DNA from: Ceriagrion tenellum | Lineage: Eukaryota > Arthropoda > Insecta > Odonata > Coenagrionidae | Direction of reading: 5' to 3' | NCBI GenBank assembly: GCA_963169105.1 | Contig: OY720632.1 | Span: 1,488,001-1,552,000 of the forward strand | DNA: 64,000 nucleotides | Shown here: positions 10,312-22,373 of the stretch, in pieces | Layout of the letters: each line of letters opens with the position of its first letter | How positions within the stretch are numbered: the stretch's first letter is position 1 | Program-made: the position numbers and the translations under genes | The notes under the pieces: generated by a model | What the model saw: the letters and a program-made list of their open reading frames with translations, nothing else | The model's database searches: none | Told to the model about the DNA's origin: nothing

Positions 10312-12675
10312 TGAAAGTATATTAATTGATTTCTCCAGCGAGCCTCATCCTAAATAAAATGAAATTATTTGTTTGGGTATCTGGTTTAAGGTTTTCCTGA
10401 AGGTGAATATTATTTCGGCGACTGTAAGCGTAGGATTCGAGATCCTTTTGTCTGTACTACGGGGTAGAACCGGAGTATATGTGCCTGATGCAATCGGTTG
10501 TCATCGCCATCCAGTTTTCATTTCGGTGACAATTTTTCCTTGTAGATTTTGACTGCAACACTTGTTATTTAAATGAAAATGCAACTTAAGCAACATTTAC
10601 TCCATTAATGCGCTTTTTGGTCTCCTAAACTAAATATTTACGACCACTTCGCAATCGAACTATGTATTTACTTCGTAAACAACTCTTGAGGGAGTACATA
10701 GTTGTGGTTTGAAGCAAATTGATATTTGATCGGTAACATCCAACAAGTGGGTGTGAATGGTCACTCTAGGCTTTGAAGTACTCTCCGATAGTCGTTTATT
10801 TTCTTGGAAATCGCTTTGAAGTTTTTTTCTAGCTTTATATGGCACTGTGGAAGACCGTTCAAGTTGCTTCAAGTATTCCTGAACAATTGTCATTGAATAG
10901 GCGTCTCTAATGGTATTGAATGGATATTAGACGTTTAAGACACTTTGGTCAACGTCCTTTGTTCGAGACTTCTCGAATTGTGTGAGGAGAGCTATAACAA
11001 TACTTCTGTCTAACCTTTTGGTCGGTGGTTTTCTCTATGGTTGACCTCAACTTTATGACGAAGACTTGAATAAACTAATACACGAGTGAGTTCCGTGCAG
11101 AATGGTGTGAACTACTACGCTGAGGAACAGTATTTATATTTTGAACGCAAAAGTCTCACCCAAAGGCAGAATTTAAAGTCGGTCAAGTGGAAAGTTTCAG
11201 AGGCTTCTTAATATGAATGATAATCATTAGAAAAATGTAAATTTTAGTGATTCTATCTTAATAATGGTTAATTTCTTTCAATACCATTTTCAACGTCTTC
11301 ACGTGAATTATTAATTTTTTAAGAATATGGACCCTCTTCAGATACAACAACAGCAACCCAAAGACTAATAAGCATAAAAGGTAACGTGAATATTTACTTC
11401 GGGAATCACAAGTCTAAATAAGTGAAGGCAACCACGACGAATGCTAACTAACACTGTATATAACGGCTAACACTATGAAATAAATAGCAAGGTCATGTTT
11501 GGCTGTGGCAGTGAAGATACATTTTCCAGCAGCGAAATGACTGGAAGTGACGCACAAACATCTCCACTCAAATACTGTTGGCTTTCGGCATTGGCCTTTG
11601 GAATGAAACAATTCCGTTGACAAAGTATTGCGTAAACCACTTATCTACAACAGACGTTGACAGATCGCAGGTAGCTTCGCAAATGGCCCAATGGCTTTCG
11701 TACTTTGAAAATAATGTCCTCCTGTAGTTCATTACTGGGTTTATATCACTTCAGACTCAATGGTAGTGTTTTAAAGGTGCAAAATTTGTAGTAATAAATC
11801 CTGAAGGTGAAGATATTTCTTCTTTTGGACTATTTTTTCATAATGCGGCGAACTATCACGCACTGAAGGAACAACACGAAGTGTGAGCAATCATTCAATA
11901 GCTTTAATGGAAACAGAACCTTTACACTGTCTGGTGCATTACCAAGGGAAATGGTCAAGAAGCACATATAGTCCTTGCTAAGGTCACGACTAAAATGATG
12001 ACATTAATACCCAAACGCATTTTCACATGCTCTAAGAATTCATAGGCATACATAATCATAAATAATATGACCTTTTCGAACAGAAAAATAACTACTAATG
12101 TTTGGTGTAATGAAACTAACGAAAAGGCGAGTTAAAGACACGGATCTAGAGCCACAAGATACGTGTCAAGAGTCGAAGGAGCTAGTGGGTCACCGGAAGA
12201 GTCGGTGAGTCAAGTGATAGAGCCGTTGACTCTTGGAATAGACCAGAAAAATCACCGCTAGGTGATCCGACGATGGTCTCTCCGCCCTGGATTTTTGGAG
12301 CTGAACTACGAAAAATGGCGTGTATTCCACGATTGTGACGTCAATCTCCCGGAGGTGGAATTGCAAACTAACCCCCCAGGTCCGAGGTGAGCCGCGTCAT
12401 CTAGGAGTTAGGCGGGACCTGCCGTTCTCCTTCCGACGCTCCCGGTGAATTATCATTCCTGCCCTGCTCGCTTGCAACCAAGCCTCACGAGGTGGCAGCG
12501 GTGGTGTCCAGCTGTTGATCGGGCTCGTGAACGGAGCTCATAGCACGTACATAGATAACAGAAAAGAAAGGCAGCGAAATAATAAAGATAAGAAATTGTG
12601 GCCCGTCGTGGAACCCCACTCCCAACTACCCAAAAAGAATAAGTATCGGTCACTGTTGCTAACAAAATGCATCCC
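10312..12675. other. No gene recognised
   Basis: About 2.4 kb of AT-rich sequence with only short frames (the longest are 10660-10893 and 12453-12731, both minus) that I cannot connect to any family. I saw no terminal repeats, tRNA or rRNA-like sequence. Confidence 0.45.
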
Positions 12676-12679
12676 TTAG

Positions 12680-15007
12680 CACTTTGAGGGTGGGCTCTTT
12701 TTTGCACTTGGAACTGCTTTTGGTGGACCATTTTTCCATTAATTCACAATGTTGTAAAAATTTGAGCAAGAGAGGTATTTTATTGGTGTTTGTTTCAAAA
12801 TGGAATTTATTTCATCTTTTTAAAGGTTACATATGATTATGGAGGGAGGGCCTTTCAGTTATATTTTTAGAATCAATTGAAAACAAACCTTTTTTGTAAA
12901 AAAAAGAAGTTGCACAGAGTGGCTAATTAGGCGTTTGAAATAAATTTGAATGCCATTATCTTGAAATATGCTGTTTTAATTTAGTGGATCGTATGTAAAG
13001 TTGAATAGAAAAAACAAGATCTCAAGCAAAATTTTTCTTTGTGTGATATACACGGAAACATTCGCCATTACATAAGCCTACATTAGTCTTTACAATAAAA
13101 AGATGTATCCTTCCTGTTTGCCTTGCCAGTAGTTTTTTTGCCTTTGGCAGAACAAACAACACATTTCCTCTGGGCTTTATTCTTTCCTTCAGGTATTGGT
13201 ATTCTTTCACAGAAATGGCGAGCACTCAACCGAGCAATTGTAGCATTCGGGCCTGTCATGTTTTCAGATGGAGTTTGACAAATATCAGTACATATGAACT
13301 CCACAAACTTTCTAAGTGAATACTTTTTTCCACGTAGGCTATTATACATGATACATGCATTTGCCATGCTCATTGAAATCAGATAGAAGGCTAATTTTCG
13401 CCACCACTTTACACTTCGATGAGATGACGTGGAATACGACAATCGCTGATCGCTCAAATCTACACCAAACTTATTCCTGTTGTAATCAACAACACTTGCT
13501 GGCTTTGTTTGCTCTCTGCCATGCCTATCTCTGAATGTCATCATATCATTACCATGTCTTGTTGTTATCATCCATATTTCACGTTTGTCACGCCATCTAA
13601 TGATAGATACACCATCTTTGTGGCGATGAACAACTGATCCACGTTCAATTTTTTTAGGAGAATACATAGCCTTAGGTATCAGCTTTCTGTTTTTTTGCAG
13701 TGTCCCTACGAGTCCAGTATTTAGGGCTTTCAGCTCGTTTGACAGTTGAACACTTGTAAAAAATCTATCCAAAAATAGGGTGTGTCCGTTGTTGACTAAA
13801 TCTCCAAGAAGCCGCTTCACTATTGCAGTACCAGAGTTGTCTAGTCCTCGTCCTTGATATACTTCAAGATTCCACACAACCCGTTTTGGATTCACTGCAT
13901 AAAAATAACTTTATCCCATATTTATTGGGTTTTGTTGGCATGTAGACTTTCATACTCGCACATCCTCTAAATGCACAGATTGCTTCATCAATCGTAACAT
14001 TTTCTGCTGGCATATAAGACTTCATAAATTTTGCTCGAAAGTGATCTATCAAAGGTCGCACTTTTTGCTATGGATCAAAGTTGGGATCATTTCGATTTTT
14101 CATTTTGGTGTTATCACTCACATGAAAGTTAGATAGGATCGCAGTAAATCTATCCACTGGCATAACATGGGGACAAAAATTACATGACAAGAAAGGAGAC
14201 GAACTCCAATGATCTCTCAAGCTCGGGCGTTTGCTTACTGTCATGTGAAGCATCACTGCGATGAATTTTTTCATCTCTGAAGTGACGCATTTCCATTTGC
14301 GGTATCTGGAATTTGCTGATAAACTATTTGTTCTCCTTAGATTTCTAATTTTGTCACTTGCATAACGATTTGTCTCTTCTTTCAATTGATGGAGAAAATC
14401 ACTGTCCAAAAAGTGGTAAAAAAGTTCTTGTTCCGTAACATTTTCGTCGAAACATAAAGTTGGATCAACACCATTATCACCCGTAAACACAAGAATGCCT
14501 GTATTGTTACGGTTATCTGCCCATCCTATATCGGAGTGATTGTCAATTCTCGGCACCCTTCCACGTCTTTGAGTTGGCAACCTCCTACTTGGCGTCACAA
14601 CGGGTTCAGCGTCATCTGAATTGTATTCACTATCGTTTTCTTCATTAGATTCACCTTCATCTGTAAAAAAGAGATACAGTAAAATGATATGAATTATCTC
14701 TACGATTATGGGAGTTATTACTATACATGGTCGTGTGACACACCGCCGTGAGCTTGAGTAAAGAATGGGTAAAGTACTCCGAATCATACATGAAAAGATA
14801 AGTTTCAACTCACCATCATCACTCTGCTCTACGGGGAAAAAATCCAAATCATCTTCAGCTGAACTACTGTCTTCTGTATCGTCGAAGACGTAGGGTTACC
14901 CCAGAACCCATTGGATGCCTGTATATCGCGTGGAGTAATATTACGTCTCCCACCGCCTTTACCAAAATGGAAGTCGACGTAATATTACGGCTTTATCCCT
15001 CAAAGTG
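12680..15007 (-). mobile_element. piggyBac-type transposon with TTAG target duplication
   Basis: Terminal inverted repeats CACTTTGAGGG (12680-12690) and CCCTCAAAGTG (14997-15007) enclose 2328 bp. Both ends are bordered by the same tetranucleotide, TTAG (12676-12679 and 15008-15011). piggyBac elements normally duplicate TTAA, so the TTAG on both sides is unusual. A transposase with piggyBac signatures fills most of the interior on the minus strand. Size and layout fit an autonomous-type ancestor now inactivated by a stop and frameshifts. Confidence 0.85.
13023..14880 (-). pseudogene. piggyBac transposase (one stop, two frameshifts, possible intron)
   Basis: An acidic N terminus (frame beginning near 14880, S/E/D-rich) leads to the catalytic core. 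NVTIDEAICAFRG lies near 13990, LFLDRFFTS near 13770 and GVDLSDQ near 13470, the three regions bearing the catalytic aspartates of piggyBac enzymes. A cysteine-rich C-terminal finger follows (CVVCSAKG, YCKD, then VGLCNGECF in another frame) and ends near 13023. Damage: an in-frame TAG at about 14070, a frameshift near 13875-13890, and a frameshift in the last finger near 13085. Positions 14813-14661 look like an intron (GTGAGT...TTTTTTACAG); removing it joins two acidic segments in frame. The function would be seamless excision and integration; here it is lost. Confidence 0.85.
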
Positions 15008-15011
15008 TTAG

Positions 15012-16494
15012 TGATCAATTCTAATACATAAAGGTAACTTAATCTAGATTTTAGTCACCAGTACTTCTTAATTAAATAAAATTACTTTTCTAAAGTTAAT
15101 TAATACTAGAGTTGGTTCTAACCGGTCTGACCGCCGACCACTGACGGTTCCTATGTTAGTGACTTTTGAAAACGTCACAATTTCACCTTCCGATGGATCT
15201 AAATTTAGAAGAAAACGAGTGCTAGTTAAATGGCATTGCTTACCTGATAGTTAAAAGTGTTTAAGTCGTTTATGTTCAAACCACCCTTAGCGTCAGCTCT
15301 TGTTCGTGATTGCCAAGGGGTCGACGAAAGGCGCGGAAAGACGAATTGACACAGTGGGAAAGGAGTCGAAAATGACCATAATGGATTGATTTCCAACAGT
15401 CACACTATTTTATATACTAAATTACAATTATGATTACACGGCAATGAGGCCCGCAGGCTAGCTGCCGAAACTTGACAAGCGATGCCGGCTGACGAGGTAC
15501 GCACTTCGGTGGCCGGCAGAGGAGAGGGCCATTGCGAGGAAAACGTCCGGTCGGCGCAGTGAAAATGAGGGGAGGTAGCTCTGGATCAGTGGAGAAGGGG
15601 GAACTAGGGGAACTGTTCGTCCAGCCATAGGTTGAGACGGCGGCGTAGAGGACCACTATTGCCACCAAGTTCCGAAAAGAGGACGCCAGATGCGAATTCA
15701 CCGTAAAATTAGAGCACCATGTTCTTCTCGCGCAATATCGCCGACAGTGCGCACTTTGAAATCTCCCTACCGCACTTAAAACATATGGCGTTATGTCCGG
15801 CTCGCGACGATGTCCGCGGGGAAATTATGGCCCAATTTGTGCCGAAAATTCGGCACATCCACCCACTGATTTTTTTTTATTTTCTCCCAAAAACACTTGA
15901 AGATGTGGGGAGGTATTTTCCCAGTGACAGTTTCTCCCCACGATAGAGAATTTCACTAACACTTCACGTGATACACACGAAAATGAGCCATTATTATTAA
16001 AGTATTGGTAATGAAACCATCAACCCGTACATTATTTAGGAAAAAATTTACCTCGGCAAAATTTTATATTATTAACACATTATTCTTTATTAACATCATG
16101 ACTTGACTGTTAAAACAAATGATCACTATCTTATACTCGAGAGTTATTAATATTAAGAAACACGACATTTGATGATCTCCTTTGTCTATTTAAACCTTTC
16201 TACAACAGGAAAATTGATAAGTCACAAAAATCAAAACAACTATGGAATGAAGGCGAGGGTGGGCCATAAATAAAATTTAAAAAATTATTCATTTTTTTAT
16301 TATATTTTGAACAGATTATTATTTTATTTATTTCATTGTACATATATTTATATTTTTTGTGGAGAAATTGCTCTTTAAAGAGATCTTTTCTTGGCCCACA
16401 CCATAAATTATTCTTTAAATTGGTAAAATATTCTTTAATTTGGTAATTCATAGGTAATCTAAGTGCATGTAATTTACTCTTCTCTATGACATTT
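15012..16494. other. No supported gene
   Basis: Short frames at 15417-15701 (minus) and 15719-15946 (plus) show no domain. The stretch near 15178-15215 resembles about 5805-5845. The 16200-16586 minus frame is AT-rich, lysine/asparagine-rich and unassigned; it overlaps the start of the tandem duplication described next. Confidence 0.45.
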
Positions 16495-17660
16495 TTCGCA
16501 CTGCTAAATACTGGGTATAATTTCTTCAAATTTTTTCTGGCGTCTACCATACCTTTGATGACCAATTTCCACCAACCAAGCTTCATGATATTGTCGTTTT
16601 CATTAAAAAAATATGCAGTCCATGTAGAAGATTGGAAAGGAAAAAAAAATTGAACATGAAAATTAGTATATAAAAAATCTCGATTCCGATCGAACTTATA
16701 TAGTAAAATTCTTCATGTGAGCTCTAATTAAGTATGCTGTACTGAAATGAAATATCTAACGTAGAAGAACGTCTTATATGCCGTCAAATGAGGTTATGAT
16801 AATCTTTCAGTGATTTCACGTTCGTTTCGGTGTACTGATTATAGTATTTTGAAAAGTCGTTAATAAGCGGATGACATACAATATAAGTTTGTAATAGAAC
16901 TGTCTGGTATCCATACCTCATGGGGCGCGTATTTCATTTTCGAGAATTATATTTTTCTTTACTTACATGTAGCACACAGACTTGAGTGCTTTCATTTTTT
17001 TCCTTATTTAAAGAGTATCATCATCTAACACTCCCCCCACCCCCTGCTTGCAAATTGAAACCACCCATATAGGCATCATTAAATGGACAGGTGCTATTAA
17101 TACATCGCTGCTAAGTACTAGGTATAATTTCTTCCACTTCTTCCTGGCCTCTACCGTAGCTTAGATGACTAACTTTAACCAACCAATTTTCATGATATTT
17201 TAGTTTTCATTCAAAACATGTGCCATTCATGTAGAAGATTGAAAAAGAAAAATTGAACATGAAAATTAGCATATTAAAATTGTCGATTCGGATCGAAGTT
17301 CTATTATAAAGTTTTCATGTTAGACCTTATTAAGTATGCTGTACTGAAAGGAATATCTAACGTAGAAAGGCCATCAAATAAAGTTATGTTGAACTTGCAG
17401 TGGTTCCACGTTCCTTTCATTTCACTGACCATAGTATTTTGAAATGTCGTTAATTACCGGATGAGATATAATATGATTTGTACTAGAACTGTCAGGAACC
17501 TCATGGACCGTGAAATTCATTTCGAGAATTCCATAATATTTTTCTTTGCCTGCATGTAGCACAATTGTCTTGAGAGCTTTCATTGCTTTTGTGAAAATGA
17601 TGCATTCATTTTTCGATACTTAAAGTGTAAAATAATGTAAAAAACCCCCCTTGCTTGCTA
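16495..17660. repeat. Tandem duplication of a ~600-bp non-coding unit
   Basis: Copy 1 (about 16495-17050) and copy 2 (about 17100-17660) align along their whole length. Shared landmarks include TATAATTTCTTC, CATGTAGAAGATTG, TTGAACATGAAAATTAG, AAGTATGCTGTACTGAAA and CATGTAGCACA, with an offset near 600 bases. The copies have diverged noticeably by substitutions and small indels, so the duplication is old. Neither copy has a convincing protein frame. It may be two copies of an unclassified repeat or a local segmental duplication. Confidence 0.8.
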
Positions 17661-17727
17661 ACAGCAAGCACTCATTTACTCGTACCATCAGCTAGGGATA
17701 ACCTACCTTAAGGTTGGTGGCGATATT

Positions 17728-18876
17728 GTGATCTCAGCTCCTGAGATTGGTGAGGCTTTTGGCCTATTACTCGCCGATACGAGCAGTAATAGAAACTACA
17801 ATCCCGCATTTTTGGGAATTAAATTACGAGTAGAAGCATCACCAATCAACTTTCGTGAGATCCGCTCTCATGAAGATTATAACCTTCCGTTCTCCCTTAG
17901 GGAGCTACAATCAGCCGTTGGTGACTCCAAATTCACGGCTCCGGGATTGGATGAGGTCCACAACGCCTCTCTCCAGAATATTCCGACGACGACAATGTTA
18001 GAGGTCTTCCACACTCTCAATCACCTTTGGAGAGACGGTGCATTCCCGTCGTCCTGGCGTGAATCAGTAGTCATACCCATACCGAAGCAGGGCAAAGACA
18101 GTACTGACCCGAATGATTATCGACCTATATCGCTCACTAACTGCCTGTGCAAGGTAATGGAAAAAATGGTTAACCGACGGCTTATTTGGTGGCTAGAGCG
18201 CCGAAACCTTCTCCCCAATATTCAGTGTGGATTTCGTAGAGGCCGGTCCAAGATCGATCACTTGATAAGAATAGACAACTACATCCAGGAAGCCTTTCTT
18301 CTCCGCCAGCATGTTGTCGGCGTCTTCTTTGACATAGACAAGGCATATGACACTGTCTGGCGGCGAAAAATATTGAACACATTGCACGAATGGGGTCTCA
18401 GGGGTAATCTACCCACTTTTATTCAGAATTTTTTATCCGATCGGGTGTTTAAAGTTAGAATCGGTCAGTACTTATCCGTAGCATACAGCCAAGATAATGG
18501 GGTTCCACAAGGGTCAGTTTTAAGCGTAACACTTTTCGCCGTGGCAATCAACGATATCGTTGATTGCATGAAGCCACCGGTGATAGGGTCTTTGTTTGTG
18601 GATGACTTCGCGATATTCTGCAGGTCATCTTATCTTACCTCTGCCGCTAGACTCACCCAACTTACGCTGAATAAATTGGAGAAGTGGACCCAAAGGAGCG
18701 GATTTACATTCTCCTTGGAAAAAACAAAATACATTCACTTTCACCGGATTAGGGGGCTACACATCCCTCCGCCGCTACATTTAGGAGGGAAAAACATTCC
18801 ATTTGTGGACTCCAACCGTTTCCTGGGACTTGTATTTGACTATCGCCTCAACTGGAAGGAACAAATATTGCCCTGA
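17728..18876 (+). pseudogene. N2 reverse transcriptase domain
   Basis: This 382-codon open stretch contains a whole RT palm: NDYRPISLTNCLCKVME near residues 131-147, QCGFRRGRSKIDHL near 168-181, the aspartate block VFFDIDKAYDTVW near 199-211, GVPQGSVLS near 258-266 and the catalytic SLFVDDFAIF near 289-298. The domain therefore keeps its active-site aspartates. It lacks the endonuclease (5' truncation) and is cut off from the RNase H by frameshifts between 18876 and 19117, near which a short CCATCC duplication (about 19077-19110) lies. In the intact protein this domain copies the element RNA at the nicked target. Confidence 0.9.
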
Positions 18877-19116
18877 AATGAAAATGTACAAATTCGTTAA
18901 ATATTCTGAAATATCTAAGTCACTCATCCGGGGGAGCTGATCGCAATACGCTGATCTTACTATACCGGACGCTGATACGGTCTAAACTAGACTACGGTTG
19001 TTTTGTGTACTCCTCCGGTCGGGAGTCATACTTGCGCCCGCTGAAATCGGTCCACAATTCTGGAATACGGTTAGCCACCATCCATCCGTAGCCATTTAGC
19101 CATCCGTACGAGTCCA

Positions 19117-20235
19117 GTGCAAAGCATCTATGCGGATGCAGGAGAACCGCCCTTGTCCCATCGGAGAAATATGCTTATGTGCGGCTATGTAGCAAAAATT
19201 TTATCTATGAGGACTCACCCTTGTTTTAACCTTGTTTTTAAACCCCGCTATTTAGAACTTTTTAACCGTCGAACCAGAGCCACCTGGCCAGCAAGCATAC
19301 GATTCAACAGTTTTATATCCGAGCATCTAATCACGCTCCCTGAAGTATATCCTTCTTACTTTCCCAAACATCCGCCATGGGAAACTCCCGCTCCTAAAAT
19401 CAACATGGGACTCACTCAGCGCAAGAAAGCTCTAACCACTACTCTGGAATACCAGCGTCAGTTTTATCTTTATCTTCACTGCAACCCCGGTATCGTGCCA
19501 GTTTTTACAGATGGCTCTAAGTCTGACGCTGCCTGTACATGTGCAGTTGTCTCATCCCACCATGGAGCCATCAAGGCGAGGTTGAATCCGCTGTGTAGTG
19601 TTTACACAGCGGAACTCCTCGAAATAAAAATGGCTCTAGGAGGGATAGAAGGAATCAGTGGCTCCTTCGTCATATGCTCGGACTCTCTTAGCGCCCTGAA
19701 CTCCATTTCTAGCTTTTCTTCAATGCACCCAATCGTTCAAGATATACAAACTGCTTTGATATCCCTTAGCAGAAGGGGAATATCTGTATCATTCCTTTGG
19801 GTCCCAGGGCATGTGGGTATCCCTGGAAATGAAAGAGCGGACGCTTTGGCGAAGGAGGCACTTGTCTTGGAGGAAATAACTCTGACGCTGTTACCATACG
19901 AAGACCTTAAGGCTATCTTGAGAAAGGTAGCCCTAGAAGAGTGGAAAGATATATGGATGAACGTAGAAAATAATAAACTGCGTGGGGTGAAATCGTTAGT
20001 GTCCGCGTGGCCCACATCCGCCAGGAAGAGCCGCCGGGAGGAAGTGGTCATTACACGTTTAAGGATAGGGCATTGCCCTTTGACTCACTCCTTTCTCTTC
20101 ACCGAGGAGAAACGACCACCCCGCTGTGATGACTGCGACTGCCCTCTCAGCGTTCGGCATATCCTGACGGAGTGTGACAAATACCGATGCTTGGGTAACA
20201 GGCTGCAGCTAGCGGGAGACATAAGTCGATCCTAG
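19117..20235 (+). pseudogene. N2 RNase H and C-terminal domain
   Basis: This 372-codon stretch follows the RT. It holds an RNase H domain with VFTDGSKSD near residues 128-136, a conserved TAELLEIKMAL block near 165-175, CSDSLSAL near 187-194 and VPGHVGIPGNERAD near 226-239, i.e. the D-E-D catalytic set. The C terminus has PRCDDCDCP and RHILTEC, a C-x2-C...H-x4-C zinc motif. RNase H in the I superfamily removes the RNA strand after first-strand synthesis. The frame begins out of phase with the RT. Confidence 0.9.
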
Positions 20236-20466
20236 GCGATGACTCAGATGTTCTCAACCGTGTTTTATCATTTTTAAATGAAACTGGCCTTTTTAACAGT
20301 ATTTTAAGGATGTAAAATTTATTTTAATTTTGACTAAGAGTACATATTAACAATTTTATTTTAATACCAATATATGTAACATATTTTTTTTATAAACATG
20401 ACGTGTAGTGGTGCAAAATGACCCATGTTGTCGACGCACCCTATAAACCAAATACTACTACTACTA

Positions 20467-21181
20467 AGAGATTAGTTTTGAGATCAGGCTTACACAAAGT
20501 GTTTCTTATTGCAAGACGATTGATTTGCTTTCCACTCTTTACAAGGAGAGGTCGAGTGACGGATGTTAAGGATATAGATGAATCAATGTTTGTCTGAAAC
20601 CGGAGTACAAATGCCGGCAAAATATCATGACTTTCTGCCCCTTAGTTCCAGGTTATTGAGAAAATTTCCACTATGCTATTTTGTCCCACTGTAATAATTT
20701 GCATTGCTGACTTGACAGTCAGAATTCCTGCAATTTAAATAAACATGGTTTGGGAAAGGAAATATTTCTTTTTCATTATCCTATAATTTTCCTTTCCTGA
20801 AATGGAATTTCTTTCTCTCCCTGGAATCGCTTCTTTTAATATGTCGTTCCATATTTGGTATTTACAAGTATCTTTTCAATACCCTTGTCACGTGCTTTCA
20901 TCTCTACGCTTGCTGTAGACCCTTCACAATTGAAGGAAAAACTGAGTAAAAATTGAGCCTTTGAGCACAATGTCTAGGTAATTCAAATTAATCACATTGC
21001 TTAATGTTAAATATTAACATCTTTGTCTACCGTAAGCGGCCTTCAGAAATTCCCACAACTGATCAGAGCTGTCTTTTCCCCAAGAAGTATCCTTGGATAT
21101 CAAAATCAGAAAATTTTCTGCCAATGACATTCCTTCTACCTGTGAATCTGTTTCCGGTCAAAGCATAGAATTTCTGTTGAA
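20467..21181. other. No gene recognised
   Basis: AT-rich spacer between N2 and the Penelope-like element. I saw no RNA gene or coding frame. Confidence 0.5.
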
Positions 21182-21251
21182 GGCTTCCGCGGGGCTTTGA
21201 TGGAGGTTGATTCCTTCTTTCGGGTTTTCCGCCGCGTTGGTTCATGTTGGG

Positions 21252-21288
21252 GACGATATTTCGCCGGCTGTCCTGCTGGCTTCCTCAG
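21252..21288 (-). ncRNA. Hammerhead ribozyme-like motif 2
   Basis: Read on the minus strand: CTGAGGA (21288-21282), a stem II of GCCAGC/GCCGGC with one mismatch and a 6-nt loop, GAAA (21262-21259), and a minimal stem III (A-U, U-G, loop AUC) ending in the standard GUC cleavage triplet (21252 side). Position 7 of the core is variable in hammerheads, so CTGAGGA is allowed. A distal stem I of TTCATG/CATGAA can form. It is associated with the Penelope-type coding sequence, as expected for this family. Confidence 0.7.
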
Positions 21289-21319
21289 GTCCATGAATGT
21301 ATCGTCTTCAAAAGGAATG

Positions 21320-22043
21320 TCATCCGCACCATGTACCACCTAGCGCATGCCATCTCGGTTGATCAATCCCTCCAATCCGAGAAGGAACACCTGCTCTCGA
21401 CCTTCCAACAAAACGGTTTCCACAAGTCCTCCATCTTGAAGATCGCCAAGAGAGTGGAGAGAACCATGGCCCTGACAAGGACCGTCGAGGAGGACCGAAG
21501 GAGTGAAAAACCCGTGGCCTATGCGACAATTCCCTACGTGGCCGGCGTCGCTGAGAGGATAGCTCGAGTCATAAAAAGGCATAATGTCGTCTCTAGATTA
21601 AACCTGTGCAGAAGACAGCCAACATCCTCTGCAAGGCCAAAGACCGCCTTCCCAAAGACGCCAACGAAGGCATCTATTCCGTGCCCTTCAGCTGCGGCTC
21701 CAGGTACATTGGACAGATCTGCAGAGCGCTCAAGTGTCGCATGCAGGAACATTTGAGAGCCACCAAAAATAGACAGTTCCACCTTTCGGCCATTGTGGAA
21801 CATGCTTGGGAGGGACCGCAGCATAACATATTATTCCCGGAAGCGACGATCATCCACAAAGAAAAAAGATATTTCCCCCGCCTCATCAGAGAAGCGGTGG
21901 AAATCGCTAAAAACCGTGAAAACTTCAATAGAGACGACGGTTACCCTCTCTCCGCTTCTTGGAAAGCACTTTTCCAAGAAGAAACAATTCCGACCAATCA
22001 GAGAAGAGGACCACAAAAAAGGCGCGAAAACGATCCTATATAA
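21320..22043 (+). pseudogene. Penelope-like protein C terminus with GIY-YIG endonuclease
   Basis: The first part (to about 21610) matches the post-RT linker of Penelope proteins (an EKEHLLSTFQQNGF stretch, then TIPYVAGVAERIARVIKRH). After a frameshift near 21600-21640 the second part carries the endonuclease: EGIYSVPF, SRYIGQ, ALKCRMQEHL, and later a histidine/asparagine/glutamate-rich core (HNILFPEA, REAVEIAKNRENFNR) ending in LSASW. The G-I-Y and Y-I-G signature tripeptides are both present. The RT domain is entirely lost. The enzyme would nick target DNA to prime reverse transcription. Confidence 0.85.
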
Positions 22044-22045
22044 TA

Positions 22046-22373
22046 CGGCGCCTCCAGTGAGCACTTGACACCTAGTGTCTTGAGTACTCAGCGCAACTCC
22101 GCTTCCCCTCCCTCCTTTCCCCTACCTAATCACCCCCTGCCGCACTCACACACACCCCTGGTCGTCCCCCAGCGGAGGTCCGACTCCCACCACTCCGGGT
22201 CGGACTGTTAGGGGAATGACGTAGGATGTCCCAGACGCGTCTCTCCCCGACCTCCCCCGATGGCTGGACCGTGCACCGGTTACGGGCGAGGGCCAATCCG
22301 CTCCGTGCGCCACTCTTGGCGTTCGACGTGGGTCGGACGTCCACTCCTTCCCTAGGGCCCCTCCTAAGCGCGG
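22046..22373. other. Possible leader of LINE P
   Basis: Pyrimidine-rich and GC-rich sequence with no stop-free coding signal I trust. A TATATAA occurs at about 22037-22043, at the end of the Penelope frame. The base composition matches ORF1 of the following LINE, so this may be its 5' untranslated region. Confidence 0.35.

Larger units (their letters stand above)
17670..20466 (+). mobile_element. N-family LINE copy N2 (5' truncated)
   Basis: The copy begins inside the linker between endonuclease and reverse transcriptase (frame visible from about 17700) and runs through RT, RNase H and a C-terminal zinc motif to a 3' tail of CTA/TAC repeats at about 20453-20466. The block GTCGACGCACC just before the tail (20430-20440) is shared with N3 (about 41508-41518) and, with changes, N1. 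5' truncation is the usual outcome of incomplete target-primed reverse transcription. Protein-level similarity to N3 is high throughout. Confidence 0.9.
21182..22045 (+). mobile_element. Penelope-like element (5' truncated, with inverted terminal-repeat piece)
   Basis: A terminal-repeat piece (21182-21320), starting GGCTTCCGCGG and carrying a hammerhead motif on the minus strand, abuts the C-terminal third of a Penelope-type protein on the plus strand. Known Penelope-like elements are often 5' truncated with an inverted piece of their terminal repeat fused upstream, exactly this arrangement. The coding part ends near 22043. I cannot find a downstream repeat copy before the next LINE begins. 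Confidence 0.75.

Noticed and set aside
16200..16586. 128-codon minus-strand frame as a gene
   Set aside because: Very AT-rich, K/N/I-rich, no domain, and partly inside a non-coding tandem duplication.
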